A stretch of DNA of 41,056 bases. Origin: JBBIRM01 sp037441765. Lineage in GTDB: Bacteria > Desulfobacterota > BSN033 > UBA1163. The notes below the pieces were generated by a model that was not told where the DNA came from, made no database searches, and worked only from the letters and a program-made list of their open reading frames with translations. Of the stretch, positions 1 to 7,463 are shown piece after piece. The DNA lies in the NCBI GenBank assembly GCA_037441765.1, contig JBBIRM010000010.1:1-41056 (forward strand), written 5' to 3'. Positions within the stretch are counted from its first letter, which is position 1; every line of letters starts with the position of its first letter. The position numbers and the translations under genes are program-made.

Positions 1-73
1 TATAAGATTTTCTCCGACATCCCTACCCGATTCCCCGGATGAGTGAGGTGTTACGGAAAGGTTTGGATTTGAC

Positions 74-101
74 TTGACAAAAATGAGATAATGGGTATAC
101 T
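74..101 (+). promoter_or_regulatory. Probable sigma-70 promoter of the TRAP operon
   Basis: A perfect -35 hexamer TTGACA (74-79) is followed after 16 bases by TATACT (96-101). It lies about 140 bases upstream of dctP, leaving a long AT-rich leader. The rest of 1-243 holds no recognisable gene; the dctP ribosome site GAAAGGAGGG lies at its end. Confidence 0.55.
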
Positions 102-243
102 AATTTTAAAAATTTTGGAAATTTAAAGAAGGACATTTTGATATTGAGATTTCGTTTTAAATTACATTAAGAAAGGAGGTGGGGAATAAAAAAGTTAAGG
201 AGTAAATGTGAGGATACATAAAATTTGAAAGGAGGGATATTCA

Positions 244-1260
244 ATGAGGAAATGGAAGTATTTAGTGCTATGTTTGGTTTTTTCGGTAATTGGTCTATCG
301 ATTACAATTCCATCTGTTTATGCCCAGATCAAACTCAACTACTCCATCTTTTTCCCCGCAACCCATAAGCATAGCGTGCTGGCTACGGAGTGGGCAAAGG
401 AGATTGAGAAGAGGACTGGTGGGAAGGTTCAGATAACGATGTTTTATGGGGGAACCCTTACCCCTGCCGATAAATGTTATGATGGGGTCGTAAAAGGAAT
501 TTCTGATATAGGCATGTCGGTTTTGGCTTATACACGAGGGAAATTTCCTTTGACAGAAGTTTCTGACCTACCCTTAGGAATCAAAACAGGTCTGGTTGCA
601 ACAAAGGTCATTAATGAATATTTCAATAAATTTAAACCCAAAGAATTTGATGAGGTCAAGGTGATGTATCTTCATGGTCATGGACCAGGGATACTTCATA
701 CTAAGAAACCTGTCAACAAATTGGAAGATCTCAAAGGGTTAAAGATTCGCTGTACAGGAATGGCAGCAAAGATTGTGGGAGCCTTAGGTGCAACACCTGT
801 AGCCATGCCTATGGGCGAAACCTATGATGCCTTAAGTAGAGGTGTGGTGGATGGTTCGATGGCACCTCAAGAAGCCCTTCAGGGATGGAAGTGGGGAGAA
901 GTGGTTAAATACACGATTGAAAACTTTGGATCCTCCTATAGTACAGGGTTCTTTGTCGTAATGAATAAGGATAAGTGGAAAGCATTACCTCCAGATGTCC
1001 AGAAGACAATCGAAAAGGTTAATGAAGAATATATTGAAAAACAAGGAAAGGCATGGGATGAGATCGATAAGGCAGGGAGAGATTACACTATAGCCCGCGG
1101 GAACAAAATCATTACACTTTCACCAGAAGAGGATCAAAGATGGGAGAAGATGGTTAGACCTCTTCTCAACGAATATAAAAAGAATATGAAAGATAAAGGA
1201 TTACCAGGAGAAGAGGTCCTCAGTTTCTATTTGCAGAGCATATATAAATATCAGAAATAA
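244..1260 (+). CDS. dctP: TRAP transporter solute-binding protein (DctP family)
   Basis: Periplasmic binding protein that captures an organic acid and delivers it to the DctQM permease. The 338-residue length is normal for the family. Residues 1-27 form a signal peptide (charged MRKWK start, hydrophobic core, cleavage after VYA). The body shows typical DctP landmarks: FFPATHKHSVLATEWAKEIEK near the N-terminus and the region around residues 160-210 (LKGLKIRC, GATPVAMPMGETYDAL, GVVDGS), which in the family includes the arginine that binds the substrate carboxylate. The start is fixed by a strong GGAGGG site. It is first in an operon with dctQ and dctM, with a terminator-like hairpin after it. 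The substrate cannot be told from sequence. Confidence 0.93.
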   Translation: MRKWKYLVLCLVFSVIGLSITIPSVYAQIKLNYSIFFPATHKHSVLATEWAKEIEKRTGGKVQITMFYGGTLTPADKCYDGVVKGISDIGMSVLAYTRGKFPLTEVSDLPLGIKTGLVATKVINEYFNKFKPKEFDEVKVMYLHGHGPGILHTKKPVNKLEDLKGLKIRCTGMAAKIVGALGATPVAMPMGETYDALSRGVVDGSMAPQEALQGWKWGEVVKYTIENFGSSYSTGFFVVMNKDKWKALPPDVQKTIEKVNEEYIEKQGKAWDEIDKAGRDYTIARGNKIITLSPEEDQRWEKMVRPLLNEYKKNMKDKGLPGEEVLSFYLQSIYKYQK

Positions 1261-1267
1261 GGTCAAT

Positions 1268-1306
1268 AAAAAAGGGGAAGGAAGGTTTCCTCCCTTCCCC
1301 TTTTTT
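1268..1306 (+). terminator. Intrinsic terminator / attenuator between dctP and dctQ
   Basis: A perfect 14-bp inverted repeat (1268-1281 with 1293-1306, AAAAAAGGGGAAGG against its complement) with an 11-base loop ends in a T run. It starts 8 bases after the dctP stop and lies upstream of dctQ, so it should terminate most transcripts while letting some read through, giving more binding protein than permease. Confidence 0.85.
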
Positions 1307-1341
1307 ATTGGAAGAAGAATTTAGAAAGTGCAAAGGGTCAG

Positions 1342-1824
1342 ATGAAAGGATTCTTGGAACAGATTTTTAGATTAAGTCGTTTTCTCAATATTATTGCAGG
1401 AATCTCACTTACCTTCATGATGCTACTTACGGTCTCCGATGTCATCTTAAGATTTCTGAGGAGACCCATTGTTGGAACCTATGAACTGGTGGCTTTTTCA
1501 GGTGCTGTGGTGATTGGATTTGCCCTCCCCTTTACGTCCTGGTTGAGGGGCCACATCTTTGTTGATTTTTTTGTCTCAAGATTTTCTCCTACCACAAGAA
1601 ATATCCTCCATATTTTTACAAGGGTTCTTGTCATTTGGCTTTTTTTGATGATTGGCTGGAATCTATTCCTATATGGAAGAGATCTTTATAAATCAGGAGA
1701 AGTTTCCCTCACCTTACAGATGCCTTTTTATCCTGTAGCCTATGGGGTGGGAGTCTGTTGCTTTATCCAGTGCCTGGTTCTCTTCTGTGATATTTTGAAG
1801 GTCATCGAGGGGAAATATGAATGA
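1342..1824 (+). CDS. dctQ: TRAP transporter small permease (DctQ family)
   Basis: Small membrane subunit of the tripartite transporter. It has 160 residues and four predicted transmembrane segments (about 15-38, 50-68, 88-108, 130-152). Family landmarks seen are VSDVILRFLRRPIVGTYELV (residues about 31-50) and the following hydrophobic helix. It associates with DctM in the inner membrane. Its last 8 bases overlap dctM, which suggests coupled translation. The Shine-Dalgarno before the ATG is weak (AAAGGG). Function is firm, substrate unknown. Confidence 0.9.
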   Translation: MKGFLEQIFRLSRFLNIIAGISLTFMMLLTVSDVILRFLRRPIVGTYELVAFSGAVVIGFALPFTSWLRGHIFVDFFVSRFSPTTRNILHIFTRVLVIWLFLMIGWNLFLYGRDLYKSGEVSLTLQMPFYPVAYGVGVCCFIQCLVLFCDILKVIEGKYE

Positions 1825-3118
1825 GGTGTCGATTGGAATCCTGGGTTTGGCAGTCGTTTTAGCCTTATTTCTTACAGGGATCGAATTAGGATTTGCTATG
1901 GCTTTGGTTGGATTTTTGGGCTTTAGTTACATTGTCTCTACGAAGGCTGCATTAAACCTACTGGCCAAGGATGTTTTTGATGTCTTCGCCACATATGGAT
2001 TTACTGTCATCCCCCTCTTTATTCTTATGGGCCAGATTGCCTTTAATGCAGGAATTGCCAAGAGGTTGTACAACACCTCATATAAATTTGTTGGACATAT
2101 TCCAGGGGGGTTGGCTATGGCCACTGTGGGTGGAGCAGCAGCCTTTGGGGCCATTACTGGGTCCTCCCCGGCCACAGCGGCAACATTTGCCAGTGTTGCA
2201 GTTCCTGAAATGGATCGATATGGTTACGACAAGAAACTCTCAACGGGGATAGTTTCGTCTGTTGGGACACTCGGAAGTCTCATTCCTCCGAGCGTGACCC
2301 TGATCGTCTATGGGATTATTACCGAACAGTCGATCGGAAGACTTTTTTTAGCCGCTGTCTTCCCGGGTTTAATCATTACTCTATTTTTGTTTTTTATAGT
2401 CTATGTCTGGTGCAAGATGAATCCAACATTAGGTCCTAAAGGGAAGAGGTCTACCTGGAAGGAGAGGATCATCTCCCTTAAAGATGTGATCTGGGCTTTG
2501 GTTATTTTTATCTTGGTCATAGGAGGTCTTACCTGGGGTTACTTTACACCAACCGAGGCAGGAAGTATCGGGACTTTTGCCGTTCTGCTCCTTTCTGTCG
2601 TTAAAAGAGATATTGATTTTAAAGGTTTTCTAAAATCGGTGGCTGAAGCTCTCCGGACGGCCTGTATGGTTCTGGTGCTCATTGCAGGATCGACCATATT
2701 TGGCCATTTCCTTGTTGTAACAAAAATCCCCATGCTTGCTGCTGACTGGATTGCAGGACTCCCCTATCCATATTTTCTCATTATGATTTTCATATTAATT
2801 ATTTATGAAATCGGGGGGTCTTTTATCGATGACCTTGCCTTTATGGTGTTGGCTACTCCCATCTTCTTTCCGGTTGTGATCAAGTTGGGTTATGACCCCA
2901 TATGGTTTGGAGTCATCCTCCATATTTTTGTCATGATTGGATGCCTCATTCCTCCTGTTGCCATCAACGTATTTGTTGTTAAAAATATCACCAAGATACC
3001 ATTTGGTGTGATTTACAGAGGAGTTATCCCTTTTTTAATTGCCCTGATTCTTTGTGCCGCTTTACTGTTTTTACTTCCACAGATTGCCCTTTTCCTTCCT
3101 TCGGTTTTGATGAAATAG
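1817..3118 (+). CDS. dctM: TRAP transporter large permease (DctM family)
   Basis: Main transport subunit, 433 residues with about 11-13 hydrophobic helices. It carries the family's conserved blocks: the GFTVIPLFILMGQIAFNAG segment, the GGAAAFGAITGSSPATAATFASVA loop and the LGSLIPPSVTLIVYGIITEQSIGRLF block, and near the C-terminus a second GCLIPPVAINVFV re-entrant-type motif. It uses an ion gradient to import the substrate delivered by DctP. It is the last gene of the operon; a weak hairpin (3144-3163) lies 25 bases downstream but has no clear T tail. Confidence 0.93.
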   Translation: MNEVSIGILGLAVVLALFLTGIELGFAMALVGFLGFSYIVSTKAALNLLAKDVFDVFATYGFTVIPLFILMGQIAFNAGIAKRLYNTSYKFVGHIPGGLAMATVGGAAAFGAITGSSPATAATFASVAVPEMDRYGYDKKLSTGIVSSVGTLGSLIPPSVTLIVYGIITEQSIGRLFLAAVFPGLIITLFLFFIVYVWCKMNPTLGPKGKRSTWKERIISLKDVIWALVIFILVIGGLTWGYFTPTEAGSIGTFAVLLLSVVKRDIDFKGFLKSVAEALRTACMVLVLIAGSTIFGHFLVVTKIPMLAADWIAGLPYPYFLIMIFILIIYEIGGSFIDDLAFMVLATPIFFPVVIKLGYDPIWFGVILHIFVMIGCLIPPVAINVFVVKNITKIPFGVIYRGVIPFLIALILCAALLFLLPQIALFLPSVLMK

Positions 3119-3240
3119 TTCAAATACCAAGATCATGAAATTAAAGATTCTCATAGGAATCTTCTTGACAAATTAAAAGATTAGTAAAAAAATAGAATTA
3201 AATGGGAGAAAAGTGAATAAAAACCATTGAGGGGATCAAA

Positions 3241-3435
3241 ATGAAAATGCAAGAGGTAAGGGCTAAAGCAAAACTTATCGGGTTGAGGGATACTTTTGGG
3301 TTATCGAAAGCTGAGTTGATTCGGAGAATCCAGAAAGCAGAAGGTAATTTTGATTGCTTCGGGACTGCAAAGGACTACTGCGATCAATTCCAGTGTTGCT
3401 TTAGAGAGGATTGCTTCAAGTTCCTTAAAGAGTGA
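3241..3435 (+). CDS. Small Cys-rich SAP-domain-like protein
   Basis: A 64-residue protein starting behind a GAGGGG site. The first half (residues 1-33) resembles the short SAP / Rho-N type helix-extended loop-helix (KAKLIGLRDTFGLSKAELIRRIQKAEG), a nucleic-acid-binding fold. The second half carries five cysteines in the pattern C-x7-C-x4-CC-x4-C (CFGTAKDYC, QCC, DC), which could hold zinc or an iron-sulfur cluster. Similar small SAP proteins are widespread in Desulfobacterota, but their role is not known to me. It stands alone between the TRAP operon and a repeat element. Confidence 0.72.
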   Translation: MKMQEVRAKAKLIGLRDTFGLSKAELIRRIQKAEGNFDCFGTAKDYCDQFQCCFREDCFKFLKE

Positions 3436-3494
3436 AATTTGTTTTCCCGAAATAGATGAATAAAATTCTCAATCCTCTGTCTAATGATTATGAG

Positions 3495-3717
3495 GAGAGT
3501 TCTGAAAAAGTCATAGAAAGACTGAGGAGGTGGGGTTCCAAACCCTTCGAATGCGGGCGTTGAGAAGTTAATTTGCTAACAATCGTTTAAGAGAAAAACA
3601 AACATTTTCAGGGAATTAATTAATAGTGCCAAACTGTTAAAGGTATCCGCTCGAAGGCTTTTCCACCCCACCTCCCCAGTCTATAAAACTCGTTTTAAAT
3701 ACTTTTTCAGAGATCTC
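3495..3717. mobile_element. MITE-like repeat element, copy 1
   Basis: A 223-bp non-coding element with long imperfect terminal inverted repeats. Both ends read inward GAGA..TCTGAAAAAGT, then AGACTGgGGAGGTGGGGT, then a CCTTCGA-containing segment. A second copy lies in the opposite orientation at 29834-30052, with a nearly identical interior (for example ACAAACATTTTCAGGGAATT). There is no open reading frame, so it would need a transposase in trans. It fills almost all of the 310-base gap between the SAP-like gene and the secreted-protein gene. No clear target-site duplication could be defined. Confidence 0.85.
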
Positions 3718-3745
3718 ATGAGAATTTAATAAGGAGGGCAGTAAG

Positions 3746-4042
3746 ATGAAAAAGATTTTAGTCTTTGGTGTTGTTTTAGTAACCCTTTTCATTATAACAA
3801 GCCCTGTCTCTGCCTGGCACCGACCACATTATCATGGAGGGTTTGGTATTGTTATTCGCCCACCAGTTATCTTACTTCCTCCTCCCCCACCCGTCTATTA
3901 CTCACCCCCTTATTGGTATTACAGGCCTTCATATTATGAATATGGATACCGGGAATGGGTTCCAGGGCATTGGGAGGAGAGGTGGACCCCCTATGGTTGG
4001 GAGAAGGTTTGGATTCCAGGCCATTGGAGATATGTTCCTTAA
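3746..4042 (+). CDS. Small secreted protein with W-x-P-G-H-W repeats
   Basis: A 98-residue protein with a clear signal peptide (MKKILVFGVVLVTLF.., cleavage after VSA at about residue 23), so it is exported to the periplasm or envelope. The mature part is rich in Pro, Tyr and Trp: a poly-proline stretch (LLPPPPPVYYSPPYWYY) followed by two repeats, WVPGHWEERW and WIPGHWRYVP. This matches the widespread YXWXXGHW-repeat family of unknown function. The start follows AAGGAGGGCAG. Its stop codon overlaps the stop of the convergent gene (shared TTAA, 4039-4042). Confidence 0.8.
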   Translation: MKKILVFGVVLVTLFIITSPVSAWHRPHYHGGFGIVIRPPVILLPPPPPVYYSPPYWYYRPSYYEYGYREWVPGHWEERWTPYGWEKVWIPGHWRYVP

Positions 4043-4704
4043 ATCGTTTGTTTTCTAATTGAAGAAAGCATTGATGTGACGCCATGACATCGAGAGGCAG
4101 TACTGATTAGAATCTTTCCACAAGGACTTCTTCCATTTTTAATCTCCTTTAAAAGATTTAGTAGGTCTTTTGTTTTAAATCCTCCCAATCCAGGTGCAAG
4201 TTGATGGCTACGGATAACTTTTGAGAGAAAAGATCCCTTCAATTCTTTTAAAATTTGATAAAGAGGTTTGCTTCTTCTTTTTTTTGTAACGGTGCAGTAT
4301 TGGGCAGGCTCTGGGCAATTTTCAGGGCAGAGAAAATCAGAAAGACTACTATAAAGATCACCTGTTTTGCCCATCATTGGATTGGGAAGTCCAGAAATGG
4401 CAGGGACTTTCCTTTTTTTCCAACCCAAGGGTTTTAGCTGGGAGAGGATGAACTCAAAGGCAAAATGGTATGGGACGGCGGGGATTATATAATCGGCTTT
4501 ATCTCCCCCTGATAGGAAATGGGTGAGAAAGAGCGTTCCATCGGAAACCACCCTTTGGACAGAAAGATGAGAGACCTTTTGAAGTGCCTTTTTATTCTTG
4601 TCAACAACAATAATCCTTGAACGGGAATCTTTTTTAAGGAGTTTTTCAACAGCCCGACTTCCAAAATGACCACATCCAATAACAAGGTAGGTATTAGATT
4701 TCAT
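4039..4704 (-). CDS. Rossmann-fold (TrkA-N-like) protein with Cys cluster
   Basis: A 221-residue protein of unknown function. Residues 1-32 form a dinucleotide-binding beta-alpha-beta unit (YLVIGCGHFGSRA, then IIVVDKNKKAL), like the NAD-binding domain of TrkA-type proteins. In the middle (about residues 125-137) lies a tight cysteine motif, CPENCPEPAQYC, which looks like a metal or iron-sulfur site. Further Cys residues occur near the C-terminus. It is the fourth gene of the methyl-transfer operon, 47 bases downstream of the MtrH-like gene, so a redox or regulatory job in that system is possible but unproven. No good ribosome site is visible upstream. Confidence 0.7.
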   Translation of the reverse strand: MKSNTYLVIGCGHFGSRAVEKLLKKDSRSRIIVVDKNKKALQKVSHLSVQRVVSDGTLFLTHFLSGGDKADYIIPAVPYHFAFEFILSQLKPLGWKKRKVPAISGLPNPMMGKTGDLYSSLSDFLCPENCPEPAQYCTVTKKRRSKPLYQILKELKGSFLSKVIRSHQLAPGLGGFKTKDLLNLLKEIKNGRSPCGKILISTASRCHGVTSMLSSIRKQTI

Positions 4705-4751
4705 TTAAATATTCTTAGCATAAATGATATGGCAAATAAAGGAGGGCTTGT

Positions 4752-5555
4752 TTAAATTATAATCTTTTTCTCCCGATAGGCCTTGATGTATTCAAGGCAG
4801 TATGGGTCTTGATTGAGGAGGACCCTTGCCGCATAGATTGAAGACATAAGTGCTTGATCCCTTACATCGACAAGCAAGGTATCAAGGCCTGCATATATTG
4901 CTATGGGTAAAAATGCCCGATTGATTATTTTCCTTCCTGGAAGCCCCATGCTTATGTTGCTTACACCACAAACAATATGAGATTCAGGGAAATGGGACTT
5001 AATGGTCTTTATGGTTTCCAGGGTTACTAATCCTGCTTCAGGTTCCACTGCCACTGATAATACGAGAACATCAAAATAGATGTGATCCGGTGGAATATTT
5101 GCCTCTGTCAGATTACGATAAAGCCTTTTTGCGATCTCTATCCTTTCATCCATTGTTTTAGGGATACCCCGATCATCCATCAGGAGGACAACGACTTTAT
5201 ACTTTTTCTCAACGACCACCGGAAAAAGATTACTCCATTTTTTCTCTTCTCCAGATATAGAATTGATGATAGGAGGTTCTGAATGGTGATAAACCTTAAG
5301 AGCATATTCTAAGGCTTTGGGATTGGCACTATCGAGCATTAATGGAATCGGGACTTCTTTTTGGATGGTTTCAACCACCCAGGGTAAGTCTTGGAGTTCG
5401 TTTCCTTCTGCAACTCCAGCATTTACATCAAGTACGTGGGCGCCAAATTCATACTGAACACGAGCCAGTTCTTTAAGGAACCGTTCATCCCGATTCAATA
5501 TAGCCTGCCCAACTTTTTGGATTGACCCATTAATCGATTCACCAATAAGAAGCAT
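4752..5555 (-). CDS. MtrH/AcsE-like corrinoid:tetrahydropterin methyltransferase
   Basis: Predicted to move a methyl group between the corrinoid protein encoded upstream and tetrahydrofolate (or a similar pterin). Its 267 residues form a pterin-binding TIM barrel: IGESING at residues 4-10, HVLDVNAG (about 40-47), PLMLDSANPKALE (about 71-83), INSISGE (about 96-102), and the CGVSNISMGLP block (about 197-207), all typical of the AcsE/MtrH/MetH family. It lies 17 bases after the UroD-like gene, third in the operon. Which pterin is used cannot be read from sequence. The ribosome site is weak. Confidence 0.86.
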   Translation of the reverse strand: MLLIGESINGSIQKVGQAILNRDERFLKELARVQYEFGAHVLDVNAGVAEGNELQDLPWVVETIQKEVPIPLMLDSANPKALEYALKVYHHSEPPIINSISGEEKKWSNLFPVVVEKKYKVVVLLMDDRGIPKTMDERIEIAKRLYRNLTEANIPPDHIYFDVLVLSVAVEPEAGLVTLETIKTIKSHFPESHIVCGVSNISMGLPGRKIINRAFLPIAIYAGLDTLLVDVRDQALMSSIYAARVLLNQDPYCLEYIKAYREKKIII

Positions 5556-5572
5556 ACTATTTTATCCATATA

Positions 5573-6634
5573 TCAATATTTTCCAACCTCTATTGCATAT
5601 CTATACATCTCCAAAACAGCCTCGATATTACATCCAGCATGTAGGGAATTACTTTCGGAGAGCATATAACCTCCCCCCTCCTTCGCCTGGGCCATGCACC
5701 GCTCTACTTCTTTCCGAACTAAATTTAAGTCAGATTGACATAGGATATAAACACAATCTACGTTCCCGATTAAAACTAATTTATCCCCATAGTCCTTCTT
5801 CACTTCACCGAGGTCTACTCCTGCCGTTGGTTCTAAGGCTTGGACTCCCCTAAATCCTGCTTTAATTGCTCCATCCAAAAGAGGAGTTATATAGCCATCA
5901 GAGTGCCAAAACACAGGGGCCTTCAGTTCGTCTACAATTTTTTTATAAAAAGGAATGATTAATTCACTGAATTTCTTGGGGGAGATAAAGGTCTTTCCTT
6001 TATAGGCCACATCATCTCCCATGACGACGTAATCTGCTCCAAGCTCTATTACGTAGTTTGATACTTTGATAAACCATTCCGTTCTTCTTTTTACTACCTC
6101 CAGGACAAAATCTAAGTTGTCATGAAATGTGAGAAAAAAATTTTCAAACCCCATACTTTCAATGGTAAGGCCAAAAGGGCCTGAATGGAAATTCAGACAT
6201 CGAGCCTTATCTCCATGTTTCTCCTTCATCAGTTTAACAATCTTTGGATCTGTTCTCTCCTCAAGTCTCAATGGAGGAATATATTTTTCAAGATCTTCTT
6301 CTGTCTTTAAGTCACCTCCTATGTAAGAACCTCTCTCCCAGATGCGGCCGAATTCGTCAATTCCATGCCAACCGCCAAAGGCCCCTCCTCCGGTCATCAT
6401 ATCCTTCGGGATATCCATCCTCAGAGAGGCAAGTTGAGGAATTCCTTGGCACCAACTCTGTACCCTAATTGGAAAAGAATCCAAACCCAACAGGTCAAAA
6501 GTCTTAAAGGGATCTCCATTTCCTAATTCTTTTACAAACTTTGGGTCAATGGAAAATGCATAAAGGGGAACCCGATCAGGAATTTTACCCTCAATTACTT
6601 TCAACACCCTTTCCCTCGAAGTCATCATAGCCAT
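5573..6634 (-). CDS. UroD-family corrinoid methyltransferase
   Basis: A 353-residue protein of the uroporphyrinogen decarboxylase superfamily. In this setting it is a methyltransferase, not a haem enzyme. A zinc-site-like arrangement is visible: His244-x-Asp246 (FWHSDGY) and Cys335 (LHAGCN), recalling the His/Cys ligands of MtaA and of the O-demethylase methyltransferases. In methoxydotrophic systems, UroD-fold proteins demethylate the substrate and load the corrinoid protein, while an MtrH-like protein unloads it; this gene has both partners beside it. Start ATG follows AAGGAG. The substrate is unknown; a methylated thiol or amine, or a methoxylated aromatic, are all possible. Confidence 0.85.
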   Translation of the reverse strand: MAMMTSRERVLKVIEGKIPDRVPLYAFSIDPKFVKELGNGDPFKTFDLLGLDSFPIRVQSWCQGIPQLASLRMDIPKDMMTGGGAFGGWHGIDEFGRIWERGSYIGGDLKTEEDLEKYIPPLRLEERTDPKIVKLMKEKHGDKARCLNFHSGPFGLTIESMGFENFFLTFHDNLDFVLEVVKRRTEWFIKVSNYVIELGADYVVMGDDVAYKGKTFISPKKFSELIIPFYKKIVDELKAPVFWHSDGYITPLLDGAIKAGFRGVQALEPTAGVDLGEVKKDYGDKLVLIGNVDCVYILCQSDLNLVRKEVERCMAQAKEGGGYMLSESNSLHAGCNIEAVLEMYRYAIEVGKY

Positions 6635-6646
6635 ATCTTACTCCTT

Positions 6647-7288
6647 TTAGGTTTCGATTCTAAGTAATTGTTTTGCCTTATCAACAGCGGAGGCACAATC
6701 TGGGGCATATCCATCTGCTCCAATGCGATTAGCAAATTCTTGAGTGACAGGGGCCCCTCCAACCATAATTTTTACCTGATCTCTTAACCCCACTTTTACA
6801 ATCTCTTCAATGGTAGAGGCCATGTTGGGAAGAGTAATAGTCAGGAGGGCTGACATCCCGACCAGTTGGGGTTTCTCACTTTTAATCGCATCTACAAACT
6901 TTTCTGGTGGAACATTTATCCCGAGGTCGATAACCCGAAACCCAGCTCCTCTAAACATCATTATAACCATGTTTTTTCCTACATCATGAAGGTCATCCTT
7001 TACCGTCCCAATCACAAACTTTCCAATAGGTGCCAAAGTAGATTGGACAACAAAAGGGTTTAAAACCTCCAAACCTGCATTCATGGCTCGTGCGGAAATC
7101 ATTACTTCTGGAAGGAAAATCTCATCTTTTTTGAACCGTTCCCCCACAATGGCCATTCCCTTCACAAGGCCTTCATTCATGATGCTTTGAGCAGAGACTC
7201 CTTCTTTTAGGGCTAGCTCTACGAGTTCTCTAATCTTTTTGTAGTCACCTTCCACAACGCCCCATGCAATTTTTTCTAAATCGACCAT
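6647..7288 (-). CDS. Methyltransferase corrinoid protein (MtbC/MtaC family)
   Basis: A 213-residue B12 carrier that shuttles the methyl group between the two methyltransferases encoded downstream. The N-terminal helical cap (residues 1-85) is followed by the cobalamin-binding Rossmann domain. His101 in DLHDVGKN is the lower axial cobalt ligand; the usual second and third motifs are also present (GMSALLT near residue 145 and VGGAPVT near 176). Length is normal. It is first in the operon, behind a GGAGGT site, and 12 bases before the UroD-like gene. No reductive activator (RamA/RACE type) lies in the window. Confidence 0.93.
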   Translation of the reverse strand: MVDLEKIAWGVVEGDYKKIRELVELALKEGVSAQSIMNEGLVKGMAIVGERFKKDEIFLPEVMISARAMNAGLEVLNPFVVQSTLAPIGKFVIGTVKDDLHDVGKNMVIMMFRGAGFRVIDLGINVPPEKFVDAIKSEKPQLVGMSALLTITLPNMASTIEEIVKVGLRDQVKIMVGGAPVTQEFANRIGADGYAPDCASAVDKAKQLLRIET

Positions 7289-7387
7289 GAAATACCTCCA
7301 TTTATAATTTGAATCCTTAGTATCTCCTCTAAATAGATTCGAAACTTATATTAAGGTTTAAATGAGAATAAAAGATATCTTAAATTT

Positions 7388-7422
7388 CCCTTTCCTCTCC
7401 ACTCAGTGGGGAGAGGAAAGGG
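7388..7422. terminator. Perfect hairpin downstream of livK
   Basis: A 13-bp perfect stem (7388-7400 with 7410-7422, CCCTTTCCTCTCC) with a 9-base loop in the 175-base gap between livK and the methyl-transfer operon. It is placed to end the liv transcript, though the T run after it is poor. It resembles pyrimidine-rich palindromes scattered in many such genomes, so it could also be a repeat. Confidence 0.5.
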
Positions 7423-7463
7423 AATAATATAAATCAAATTTTACAATCATCGAGCCCTCGACC

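Noticed and set aside
3144..3163. A terminator after dctM (AAGATTC..GAATCTT hairpin)
   Set aside because: The stem is only 7 bp, AT-rich, and is not followed by a T run.
4752..7288. Naming the methyl-transfer operon as methanol-type MtaABC
   Set aside because: No MtaB-like methanol methyltransferase is present, and the third gene is a pterin methyltransferase.
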